Below the pieces are notes generated by a model. The model was not told the origin of the DNA. It worked only from the letters and a program-made list of their open reading frames with translations, and searched no databases. A stretch of DNA of 64,000 nt, taken from Laburnicola sp. R22_1 (lineage: Eukaryota > Ascomycota > Dothideomycetes > Pleosporales > Didymosphaeriaceae). Below, piece by piece: positions 48,656-58,723 of this stretch (positions within the stretch are counted from its first letter, which is position 1; each line of letters opens with the position of its first letter). The stretch covers positions 1,178,001-1,242,000 of the forward strand of contig JACONQ010000008.1 in NCBI GenBank assembly GCA_014281115.1, written 5' to 3'. The position numbers and the translations under genes were made by a program.

Positions 48656-51600
48656 AGGGTTAAGAGGAGAGCCGAGCAATCTGCAAGTGCTGCACACCAA
48701 TGATGTGCCTCCGGACCCTAAGGTGCGCATGTGGAGAGCCAAGCAAGCATTGACAATTTACGCTCCCTTGACCTAGCTTGATAAATAGCTTGATCAAAAA
48801 TTCAGTACACCACCGACCAGCTACACTTTCAATAGTACCATAGACAGCAGTGCAAGTCACTCGTCGTCCCAGATCGTACTGGAGTACGGCCACAGTTAGT
48901 GCACAGAAAAATCACCTGAGGCAATTAAAGATTTCAACGCGTACGTTTACATCGTAACCCCTATCTAGCGCTCCTGACATATATCTAGACTACCTTACTC
49001 TTCCCGTAACTTCCCGGCATCACAATCCCGCCCCGCGAAACATTACCAAAGAAGCATCAATTTTAATGCGCCGCAAGCCATGATCGTTCCGCAATCACAT
49101 GTGATGTTGCTGGGATGTCTCATGCTAAAAGGGGTGGGGGCCCCCGGCCGGCAACAGCTGCAGATGTAAACTTTTAGAATTGCGTCTTTGGTGGCTGGTC
49201 CATGAGATGGGCGCCGTTTGCTGTGGACCTGAAGGGAGGGGGGAGGGGGTGTCCGAGGACGAAGGTTGTGAAGGACCGAGGATGGACCAATTCACTCGCT
49301 GGAAATATTTCATTCATTCATTTATTTCTATCTGGTTATAGTTGGTTTAAACCTTTTACATGGTTATCAAGATGGCTGAGTGGGCGTAAGAAACTCGCAT
49401 TTGGAATACGACGTGCGAGCAGCGAAGTTAAACTTGGACTTCCATCTGGTCTCGTTCATTGGTAAATACCATGTAGCCATCTGATCCGCGTGGTGAATAT
49501 GGGGTTGAGACGCGTGGCCATGTTAAGAGGCTAGTACTTCGCATCTATCTTGCTACTAGCGAGTGACATGGTATATACAGCAGTGCTGGTATTCTGTGCG
49601 ACAGTTGCTATCAAAGCATGCTGGATTTCCGAACCTGGAGACGTGTTGTCATCATGGCTCATGTGTATCAATAGAGCGGTGCATAGAGTTGATGCATGCA
49701 GGCTTTTTGTCCAACGGTAACGGCTGTTCGCCATGGATTGTAACGAGCGAGATAGGCGCCTCGATTGAAGTTGTTTACGGAGACTGGGAGTGGGAGTGGG
49801 ATGGGATTGGTGGTTTTGTTTTGTTTTTGGGAGGTGGGGATTTTTATCATGTGGACCATCTTTTTATAATGAGTGTGAAGCAGCAAGCCCTCGCACTAGA
49901 TCGATAGTTCCCATAGAGACATCTCTTCGTGTCTTTTGGGGGCGGGATAGTCGTCTATGATGTACGCCTGCGCAGGTTGGGTAGGAGGTGTGGTTCTTGC
50001 GTTGACGTTTGCACTGCTTGGTAGATAAACAGCCTTGTGAATAGCTGGCAAGGAGCCTGGTTGTACGTCGTACGTGTAGAAGAAGACAGCGATAACTTCT
50101 TAGGGAAGTCGAAGAGAAACTCGTGGTAGCACTGGTTTGGTCTTGATTTAGTAGCTTTTTTGATGTGTTCAAAGCAAAATGGCTTCTGGTGTGTTTCTGT
50201 GTAGAGTTGAGTGCAGTGTGAATCAGATATACGCTCTAGAAACCTCTCCCCACGTATGTGTTTTGAAATCCCTGTGTACTGTGGGGACTCGAACTAGGTT
50301 AGAATCTCCAACAACGACGATCTTTAGTATGTGTTTGGGATACACCTACTTATACACCTACCATGCCGCGCAACTAATCCTTGAATTACCCATACCCATA
50401 CGCTAATCTCGCACGTAGCTGTCTATCCTTCAGTAGGCATTTGATATTTAGGTAGACACAAGGTTATTCTAAATGTTAGAGATGAGCCTCCTTGGCCATA
50501 TTATTAGAGACTAGCTAGATACATAGCTGGTCCGGTGCCCCATCTGAGGATCAGTCCGTTATGGGGAGTTGTGTTTGCAAAGTCCATGTCGGAGAGTATG
50601 GTAGACAGTTGAAATGATGAAGACCAAGGGCTTTGGGCCGAAGAGTCGTTATGATATCGTTCTCATATAGAGCGTGAACCTAACCCTTTTTGTCAACACC
50701 ACCTTGAAACGCTTTTCTGTGTCCACAACAGCAGAAGGGATCACTGCTATTATTGTAATCTTTTTATTAGAAACCTCTTAGTCGCAAAAAAAACTATAGA
50801 GCGTGAATATTAAATAGGCAATAGTTCACGCGCTCACCTTCACCAGCACGTACTAGCGCACGATTGCATATATGCTCAATGTTCCCCACCCCATGTTGTA
50901 TGTAACTACCTATGGTATAGACGCTGAAGACTGGACTTCCTAATACTTATTCGCATGTCCACAAGCAGCATACAGACATGTTCTTACTTGCCTACTTGTA
51001 GATTCAAAAATGAGCACTTCTTGCATTTACAACCCCTGGATACGCATCCCACATTAGGAATCAACGACACAGTTCTCCTCACTTAAGAACGATGCTCACA
51101 ACGTAACCGACATTCGAACCGGTCAACAGAACAATCCTCAAATCGCAACCGACACATTAACCACTTTTGCAATCTAAGGAACTGACAAGGTTGATTCACT
51201 TCTTTCGTCTTAGGATGAGGAACGAGGACCTTGAAGGCGGTTATCGGATGTGCGCTTAGTTTGCTGATGCGCTCTTGGAAAAAAATTGAAATAGCTTCTC
51301 TTTTTGCTCAATAGTCATAATTCTTAAAAATACTCTTTTCGTACTGTCAGTCTCATTCCAGATGGAAAAGCGCTTTTTCCTTACTCGACATGGTTTCATA
51401 CCAAGCTCCAAATAAACGTACTAAGTTTCATTGGTTAAGAAATTCTAAAAGCAGTGGTAAAATAAACTTGGTAGTAGGTACAAATGCGCAACGCAGTGAC
51501 TGCCAATGTGTATCTACAGCATCGGTGGCATAGTAGGGAATCAGTGAGTGGGAATATGAGAATCTGCCCTCTTCGTAAGCCCTATAAGCTGTAAAAGATA

Positions 51601-52194
51601 CAGTTAGCTGAACAACTAAGAAATTAAAAGTCAAAACAGTGGGTTCTAGCGACGCATAGTTTGTGGATCGAAGCCTGAAAAATTACAAAGGTAGCTATGT
51701 ATAGTGTAGAAGTCGGGGTTAGACTATGTTCATTCTTGACGACGCAAGAACCTCACATAGAAGTGTTAGACTCCAAGGCTTATATCCGCTTCAAGAACCT
51801 GGATGTTATTGAATACCCGCTACAGTAAAATTTTCTGTTCATTTTGTCTCTGGTGTCGTGTGTTGTGGATGCGAGATGTGCTGGCGGACCCACAACGCCC
51901 ATCATTACGGATCCACCACACAACCTTGGAAGCCTCAACTAGGTGGACCACTACTCAAGTAATGAATACCCACTTCTATTTTTGCATCAGGCTGCCCGCC
52001 CCTTGTAATAATACAAGCTACGTAGCTTAAATCCCTATCATAGACTAACGTATGCCTTCACAAGGTATATATATCGCAGGTATATTAGAGTGTAAAGGCG
52101 GGTATCATTCTTCCACTCAAAGAATGTTTATTATTTCGGCAACGCAAAATTACAACAGGGTATATTCAGCACCACCTAAAAAGAAGAAAAAATA
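48656..52194. other. Long gene-less interval
   Basis: 3.5 kb of moderate GC. Short open frames occur (for example 49563-49907), but none has supporting motifs or splice structure. Two tRNA-like boxes were examined and rejected. The only defined item is the small insertion at 50679. The right end is the 3' side of the GH76 gene. Confidence 0.55.
50679..50794 (+). repeat. 116-bp retroposon-like insertion, not RIP-mutated
   Basis: Bounded by 13-bp direct repeats TATAGAGCGTGAA (50666-50678 and 50795-50807). It ends in GTCGC followed by a run of eight A and one C, as expected for a 3' A-tail with target-site duplication. The body matches the ends of the element at 29568-31256, but with C and G where those have T and A (here GTCAACACCACCTTGAAACGC, there ATTAACACTATCTTAAAACGC). 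Confidence 0.75.
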
Positions 52195-53310
52195 TTACGT
52201 CGTCGCCGCCGCAAGCAACACATCAATACCCGCCGCATGGCTCGCAGCATTCGCATTCCCACTCCCGCCCTGGAACCGGTCGGTAAAAACGCCTTCCTCG
52301 TTTCTCGCCGAGTTCCAAACAGCATCAGCATTCTGGTGGAAGAAATCCCGGTATTGCTGCTCGCCCTCGTTGTTGTGCAGCGTGAGGAGACCGCCGATGT
52401 AGGCGCCTTTGAAGAGGGAGCCTTGCTCGTCGAGCGGGCTGGAGAAAGGCTCGGTGAGGATATTGTTCTCTGTGAGTTTGGAGAGCGAGCCTTGTGCCAG
52501 GCGTTTTGCGTGCTGTGGGTGGTGTTAGCGCGATACGATGGAGGACTTTGTTGTAAGGAGACTTACGGTGATAAAACATCCATCCGAGAACGCTTTTGCG
52601 GTCTCGGAAAGGCCAGCAAGGACAACACCCTGGTTGTACGTGTACACGGGCTTGCCGTCGTTGGTGCAACTCAAGGCATCAATGCCGTCATTGACGAGGT
52701 TGTCACTGTTGATGACGCCGGTGCCCAAGAACCAGTACCACTCCTGCTTCGCCCAGTTCCTGTAGTTCTCCTTCTCGCCGTCGCTCACGCGGTTGGCTAG
52801 ATGTCCTGCCACGGACAGGAACAGCTCGTTGGCGATAGACGCAATATTGTCCTTGTTCTTGGCCCAGTAAATACCCCCGCCACACAGCGTGTGCCATCCA
52901 CCCGTCATGTCCTCGAACAAGTCTTTGGCAGTGTTTAGGTACTTTGCGTCGCCGGTCATGTCGTAGGCGGCAATCCAGCCCTGCGCCCACCAGCCCATGT
53001 CATCATAGTAGTCGTTCTCCCAGTCCGTGTAGCTGTTCTGGTTTCCGGATTTGGCGTGCGTGTTTGCAATGATATCTGCTGCGGCCTGCCTGAATGACGA
53101 GTCTTGTTGGCCAACACGTGCAACTAGCTCGAGGATGTGGCCGGACTGCCACCACAGGTCGCCGCCCTTTTGGCTTTTCCACAGTCCGGTATCCGTGTTG
53201 TAAAACTTGTCTTGAAGAGTCAGGATAGCAGTGTGCATATTGTCGGCATAGTCAGCCACCGCAGGGGCAACATAGAGCACCGGAAGAAGGATAGAGTAGT
53301 GGACCTTCAT
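52195..53310 (-). CDS. Glycoside hydrolase family 76 protein (alpha-1,6-mannanase type), secreted
   Basis: Two exons (53310-52567 and 52512-52195) around a 54-bp intron (GTAAGT donor, CCACAG acceptor) give 353 residues. Residues 1-19 are a signal peptide (MKVHYSILLPVLYVAPAVA). The mature protein has GH76 features: DLWWQSGHILELVARVG (51-67), the adjacent catalytic aspartates in YYDDMGWWAQGW (Asp103-Asp104), GGWHTLCGGGIYWAKN, TYNQGVVLAGL, and a C-terminal GVFTDRFQGG. The family cleaves alpha-1,6-mannan and includes the Dfg5/Dcw1 enzymes that link GPI proteins to the wall. The protein is shorter than Dfg5-type members and lacks a C-terminal hydrophobic GPI signal, so a freely secreted enzyme is more likely. 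Unspliced, the frame stops soon after the donor, which supports the intron. Confidence 0.93.
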
Positions 53311-54735
53311 GGTGAAAATGTATTATGAGATTAAACTCGTTACTTGAGTAACTAGTGATAGTACAGCGAGGGTGGGTTTAGAAACGATCCACGCGAACGA
53401 TTAAATAAATCAAAGAGCGAGAGCAAACGTCCGTTTATCAAGAACAGCACAGCCCCGACTAGGCCGGACAATTGAATCCATTTGAAATTCACGCGACAGA
53501 GGCAGCATTACGCCCGGTCATGGCGTGGAGTCGGAAATGGCTGTGTTTTACCATTCACGCCCTAGGCCGTGCATAACGCCCATAGGCAGACACTCCTATT
53601 TTACTCGCACGACATAGAAGTGATTTGCCAGATTTGGACGATGTGATTGTAGCAACTTGCATGTCGAATTATGGGAGTTGGTCAGGCGACCGGCCATGAT
53701 GAGCACACGAGGACAGTGATGGAGCGCCCGCAGACCTAGGTGCCGGTCTTCAACATTGAGAAGGATAATTGAACTGAGACGTTGCGCCAGCGCGACAGTG
53801 ACACTCGACGGCGTTCGGGACTCGCGTACGCGAGATTCAAAGTTTCTTGTCGCGCGAGACGCAGGAACGTCGCGGGGGCGGAAAGTTTCGAAACGTTCTT
53901 ATAGCATGGCCGCCACGCTTATTGTACGGGAAAGATCCAGGAGCTGCCCTGATTCAGATCCAGTACGGCTTGGGACGTGCTTGAGCAGGGTTGCTTCGGA
54001 AAATCATTTAGCCTTTGCCGAAGAAAGCTTATATCCGAAGCGGATTAGCGCTTAGTCGTAGTTTGCCTTACACTAGTGGTGCAGTGTGTATACTAGAGGT
54101 AGAATCAGAGTTAGCCTGGCCTGGACATGGACGGAGAGACGCTTGGTGGTTGAACCTGCCTGTCTGCTTGCATAACCCTGTGATTGCTTTCGCGTGAGAC
54201 TCATATGGTCCAAAATTGGTGTGCTGAGGGAGAGTGTTGCCGTCCAGTGAGCAGTGACATTGGGGCAGACAACTCTCTGGAGGCTTTGGTGGTTTTCTTT
54301 GAGGTATGCCAATGACAACACAACCTTCAGATGTGAATGTCTCCTCTGCAGATCGCGGTCGAGGTCATTCTAGGAGGTCGCGTGCTCCTGTTGCTCTCAC
54401 TCTCGCACGAAAAGAAGGTTGCAAATGGGGTGCTCCGGGGACTTCACATGTCTGTGACGTCAGCGGGGTAAGGCTACTCGCTGTTCCGCCGTTGCGCGGG
54501 ATCGGAATCTGGCCTTTTGCCATGGCGTCGGCCACATATGCATGAGGGATTTGCGTGATGGACCAATAGTGCGTCCCTGTGGCTGTTCTTGACAGTGTCG
54601 CCCAGTGCCTGACCCGCTCCCCGAACCGCCGCTTCCAGACCAGCGGTGGTGGCGGACCTTCACCTGCCCGTCCCCCAAAAGCCATGACGTACCGATGGCG
54701 TGGCTGCCCTACGCGTCCGTGTCTCTCACTACAGC
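53311..54735. other. Divergent intergenic region, GH76 / HSP12-like
   Basis: 1.4 kb between the starts of two divergent genes. Open frames in it (53756-54055, 54365-54685) lack motifs. It should contain both promoters. Only the TATA box at 54736 could be assigned. Confidence 0.55.
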
Positions 54736-54743
54736 TATATAAA
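54736..54743 (+). promoter_or_regulatory. TATA box of the HSP12-like gene
   Basis: TATATAAA, 113-120 bp upstream of the ATG at 54856, followed by a C/A-rich leader (CAACAACCACCACCACACTTC) typical of highly expressed fungal genes. This fits a strong, stress-inducible promoter. Confidence 0.7.
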
Positions 54744-54855
54744 CAGTCCTTCGCCGCCTACAGACCTTCTCTCCATCACAACGCAATTCCAGCCCTCAAT
54801 CAACGCTCAACAACCACCACCACACTTCCAACCAACCCCCCAACCAACAATCAAC

Positions 54856-55260
54856 ATGTCTGACAACATGTGAGCACTCCCATGCCCATTGCTGCCATGG
54901 TAACCCCGCTAACCAGCCCACAGGCGCAAGGGTCTCGGTGACCAGGTCCAGGAGAAGGCCACTCCCGACTCGCAGAAGTCCACTCTCGACAAGGCCTCCG
55001 AGTCTGCCTCTGGCGCCTACGACCGCGCTGGCGCTGCCGTTCAGCCTGGTGCGTTCCTTCCTTGTTGATACTCCCGACGCTTGCTGACTCCCATCGCAGA
55101 GGGCAACAAGTCCGCCACCCAGAAGGCGGGCGATGCCGCCCGTGGCGGCTCCGACGACGCCGAGGGGCAGGGCAAGGGCATGCTCGCCTCCGCGCAGGAG
55201 ACCATTGGCAACACTGCCCAGTCCATCCAGGACACGATCTCCGGCAACACCAAGCAATAG
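54856..55260 (+). CDS. HSP9/HSP12-family small stress protein
   Basis: Three exons (54856-54869, 54924-55048, 55100-55260) give 99 residues. The first exon has only 14 coding bases (MSDN plus two bases of Met). Both introns are 51-54 bp with CTAAC/CTGAC branch sites, and both joints are needed for the family start MSDNMRKGLGDQVQEKATPD. The protein is hydrophilic, rich in Gly, Ala, Ser, Gln and charged residues, with TPDSQKSTLDKASE and QPEGNKSATQKAGDAA, the two family blocks. HSP12-type proteins are intrinsically disordered, fold on membranes as amphipathic helices and protect cells in stationary phase, heat or osmotic stress. The upstream TATA box and C/A-rich leader suit strong inducible expression. 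Confidence 0.9.
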
Positions 55261-55694
55261 ACGATTTCGCTTCACGCGAGTGGTCCGGTCTTGAGTCCTC
55301 TTCCTTACGACTTCGGCACGAACAACATTGGCAGCAGAACGGTGGACCTACACCTATGGCCGGTCATGTATTCTATACCCTTTAGCCCAGGCTATGATGA
55401 ATGAATAGGAAATTATAATCACGAACCTCAACCTGACTGCATGTGCCCGTGAGATGTGACGTTCCGATGCCGTGCTCGTCTGCTGAATGCGGGGTCGTTG
55501 AGCTTGCCATAGCTTCTCGACAAATGTTGCCAGCTTCTGTTCACAAGACGGCTTCGTCGAGACATGTTGCCAGCCTCTGTTCAAGATGAGTGGCATCGGG
55601 CCAGTCAAGTATCCCCTCATGATCAGTGACGAGGATCCCTCACATGCATCAACTTTAAAACGCATGCATCGTGCATATACTGGGTTGTCATAGC
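55261..55694. other. Convergent 3' region, HSP12-like / WBP11-like
   Basis: 434 bp between the stops of two convergent genes. It holds the two 3' UTRs. A short imperfect direct repeat occurs (ACAAATGTTGCCAGCTTCTG and GACATGTTGCCAGCCTCTG, 55510-55580). No gene is seen. Confidence 0.6.
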
Positions 55695-56630
55695 TCAATA
55701 ATCCTCATCCTCCACTTCCTCCATCTCCACATGCCGTAGCTTGTTCTCAGCCACTCTGCTCTCAGCCTCCATGTTGTATACCTCGCCCTTTACCTCAGCC
55801 TCCATCATCTCGTACTCCGCTTCTTGTGTCGCTGCTTCAACTGCCTTTTCCGCAGCTTCTTTGGCGCCTTGTGTCTGCAGAAACCGGTCTAACTCGGGGT
55901 CTGTCGCAACTTTGCCCTCAGCGTCGCCCGTAGCGTCGCCCTCTTTGTGCATATACCCCTCTTTCTGCAGCTTGTCAAATTCCTCCGGCTCCAGCAGCCT
56001 TCCTTCGCCCTTTGCCAGTTTCATCTTCTGCGCAACAGCCGCAGGCATGAATCGCGTGGCTTCCTTCTTGAGATTTCGGACTTCTGGAGCTGCTTCGTAG
56101 ACGAGCGTAGGCTTCTTCGGCTCAGGGGGCGCGTCTTCAGCGTCGAATCCTGCTCCACGCCGTCGCGGTATAGGTGGGGGTGTGTCTCGCGGCATCGGTA
56201 TGCCCTTGACGTCGGCGTCCGTGTCGCTGCTCTCCTCTCCGCCAGGCCCTTTCCAGCCTCCGTCTCTTGATCGCTTGCCCAGCACGCCCCCGCGACCACC
56301 GCGACTCCCACGACCGCCCCTGTCGCCTTCATCGTCGCGCCGCTCTGGCCGGAACTGCGGCGCTTTCTCGCCGAGCGCAGCCCTCGCCTTGTTCACCGCC
56401 GCAAGATCCTTCTCGAGCTCCGCAAGTCGCTGTCGTTCGTGCGGCCGTAGCGTGCCATTCTGTGAGGCTTCTTTGAGGGCGTCGATGTCGCGCTGGATGC
56501 GGGCGGGGTTGCGGCGTGCGAGCTTCTCGGTTCGCTGCGTTTGAACTTGCGCTTTTTGCTTTCTGATTTGCTTCTGCTTTTCGGCTTTCTTTTCGGCTTG
56601 CACCGGGTTGAAGTTCTTTTCCTTTGCCAT
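55695..56630 (-). CDS. WBP11-type pre-mRNA splicing-associated protein
   Basis: A single exon of 311 residues, with the start at 56628-56630 (MAKEKNFNPVQAEKK). The N-terminal ~90 residues are the Wbp11 domain: a Lys-rich helix (KKAEKQKQIRKQKAQ), LARRNPARIQRDIDALKE and RLAELEKDLAAVNKARAALG. Then come an RGG-like stretch (103-117, GDRGGRGSRGGRGGV) and a Pro-rich site (PRDTPPPIPRRRGAGF, 147-162) of the kind bound by WW or GYF domains of splicing factors. The acidic, Glu-rich C-terminus ends EVEDEDY. Known relatives are nuclear spliceosome-associated proteins. An in-frame upstream ATG (56750) would add 40 residues that do not look conserved and would leave almost no promoter. Confidence 0.85.
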   Translation of the reverse strand: MAKEKNFNPVQAEKKAEKQKQIRKQKAQVQTQRTEKLARRNPARIQRDIDALKEASQNGTLRPHERQRLAELEKDLAAVNKARAALGEKAPQFRPERRDDEGDRGGRGSRGGRGGVLGKRSRDGGWKGPGGEESSDTDADVKGIPMPRDTPPPIPRRRGAGFDAEDAPPEPKKPTLVYEAAPEVRNLKKEATRFMPAAVAQKMKLAKGEGRLLEPEEFDKLQKEGYMHKEGDATGDAEGKVATDPELDRFLQTQGAKEAAEKAVEAATQEAEYEMMEAEVKGEVYNMEAESRVAENKLRHVEMEEVEDEDY

Positions 56631-56847
56631 TGCAATTGCGATGAAATGTAGACGCTGGAGGGAGGAAGACGGGTGTTGGGAGTGGTGGTGATGCCCAAGT
56701 TCGGCCACACCAAGAAGAGTGCCAAGCCGTGGGGCGTGACTTCGCGTCACGATCGCTCTTCGACTTCAACACGACACGCGCGTCACAAACTCCCACTCCG
56801 GCAGGTTGACTATACTGCGAAACTAATGGGCAATTTGCGCGGCCACC
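56631..56847. promoter_or_regulatory. Compact bidirectional promoter
   Basis: Only 217 bp separate the divergent starts of the WBP11-type gene and the unknown gene at 56848. Both promoters and leaders must fit here. A GCGTGACTTCGCGTCACG palindrome (56735-56752) is the most conspicuous motif and could serve both directions. No TATA box was seen. Confidence 0.55.
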
Positions 56848-58013
56848 ATGTTTGTTCCGCGAGCTCTCCGGCTCAAGGGCGTCAACGAGACCAGAAAACC
56901 TAGGCCAGCCAAGCCGCAGGCACCACCAGCTGGGGGCGATGCTCCTTGCGAAGATGCACTCGTACATGCTGAGCAACAGACAAGCACGACATCTGCCGCC
57001 ACGTCTCCAGCATCGCAGCCGGGTCACGAAAACAAGCAAGCCAGAGGCCCCAAACCCGCTAATGCGCCTGTTTCAGCCGAGTATCTTGCTCAGCTGGCCG
57101 CAGGAGTAGAACTGATATTCACCGACTATGCCCACCAGGACCGGGAGAGAGCGAACTGGCTTAAAAAGCGATACAGGAGCATTGATGCGGGAGAGAAATG
57201 TAAGTTTATTCTCCGCTAACCTTCACAATTGTCGCTGAGTATCACGGCACAGATGTCCATCTCACGGCAGTGCTCGAACATCCCAACATAGGCACATTGA
57301 AACCACTGGCGACCCAACCACTTGTTCGACAAGCATTGCAAGAGATCTCCAGCGAAACCCTAGAGTTGTCCGAAGATGGGTTCTACGTTCGCCGTCGCCC
57401 TTCCACCTACCCATCCTCGTTTGTCCCCTCGAATTCGTTCCAAGTCATCAACGAGGGACTAAGCTTCTGGGATCAGCGCACTATTTACGTCGAGCCGCAC
57501 ATCCGGCACATGTGCAAGACGCCCGCCAAGGTGGCCCATTGGCTCAAGGAACACGGACAGTTGAAGGCGAAATGGCTGCCCGTCCAGGCGGTCCACACGC
57601 TATACAACAGCTGTGCGTTTGTCGTTCTTAGCGGCGTTATCCTGCATGAAGACCAGTGGAAGAAGTGGAGAGCGACGGAGAGGCCGGTGGATTGGAAGAT
57701 CATGACCAAGGTTGAACATGCGAAGCGCACTGCGGAGTATCTGGCACTGTTGGAAGCGAGCAAGGGCAACCCGAATCGCAGGCCCAGCAAAGCTGTCGTT
57801 ATGGAAGATAGCCCGGCTACTGCGCGGACGATACCCGACCAACAGCCTATTGAAGATGGTGGACAGGGAGCACAGAAGAAGAAACGAAAGAGGAGCAAGA
57901 AATCCATGGAAACGGTGGGAGTCGATGATACTGCCATGCCTGGCGAGGGTGACGATGCTGGGGATGCAGCTCCTGAAGCTGACGGTAGTCGCACGAGCAA
58001 ACGTAGAAATTGA
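56848..58013 (+). CDS. Conserved-looking protein of unknown function with basic C-terminal signal
   Basis: Two exons (56848-57199 and 57253-58013) around a 53-bp intron (GTAAGT donor, CTAAC branch, CACAG acceptor) give 370 residues. The start ATG sits in an ideal context (GCCACCATG). Residues 1-75 are Pro/Ala-rich and disordered. From about residue 80 there is a structured part: EYLAQLAAGVELIFTDYAHQ, WLKKRYRSIDAGEKYVHLTA, LEHPNIGTLKPLATQPLVRQ, ELSEDGFYVRRRPSTYPSSF, and a Trp-rich block (HWLKEHGQLKAKWLPVQAVH, EDQWKKWR). The C-terminal ~80 residues are low complexity with a strong nuclear-type basic cluster (KKKRKRSKK). I do not recognise the family. The shared promoter with a splicing protein and the basic cluster hint at a nuclear role, which is inference. 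Confidence 0.8.
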
Positions 58014-58723
58014 TAGTGAGCCAGCTGTCATACAGCGGGCTATGGGACCTTTCAATATGCACACACAGTGCCTGACACCCATTGGAAGGCAAGCTCAAAC
58101 GACGAGGCAACAGGGCAGAAAACAAAATACACCGGGCGAAGACAATACCCAAATTCATCTACAGTGACAACTGAGACTAAGATCACAGAAATCGCAATGC
58201 CTCATGTACAATCGTTGCATACATTCCGAAGTGATCTTATGAACCTGTTCAAAAAGCTCCACTCACACCAGTGCTGAAGCCCAAGTCAAATACAAAATGA
58301 AGTTACATTCATAACTCATAACATAACATAATATGCCTCCAAAGTTTAAGCCAAATACGCTTAGAAAGCCAGTGTAGCCATAATCGTCCCACATCCCTCC
58401 ATCTCTACAATCTTCACATGCCAGCCAGCCAACACTCGGCATTCCTTCCCCAACCCCGCCTTAGCGGTTCATTCCAACCCCCCTCCTCACTCCACCTCGG
58501 CACTGCAACTCGACGGTCGGGCCGCATATTATAGCTTCGCAGCAGGGGTAGGTGGTGCAGCTTATGGGCGATGACATAATCAGCGAGTGTTCATTCACAT
58601 GCGAACGACTACTTGAAATTGCATTGTCGCTGATGCACAACTTAATATTTTTATTTGCTTAACAAAGCGACATGGTAAACGCCTCGCGCCCGTGGTACTG
58701 CTACACAAGAAAAAAAAGCAGAG
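58014..58723. other. Convergent intergenic region
   Basis: 710 bp between the stop of the unknown gene and the stop of malate synthase, holding both 3' UTRs. No gene or defined element is seen. Confidence 0.65.

Noticed and set aside
49375..49470. tRNA-like A box (TGGCTGAGTGGGC) near 49390
   Set aside because: No matching B box, no acceptor-stem pairing and no plausible anticodon arm could be found within 100 bp.
50275..50345. B-box-like GTTCGAGTCC on the minus strand near 50286
   Set aside because: The bases around could suggest a T-arm, but there is no A box or D-arm at the right distance and the ends do not pair.
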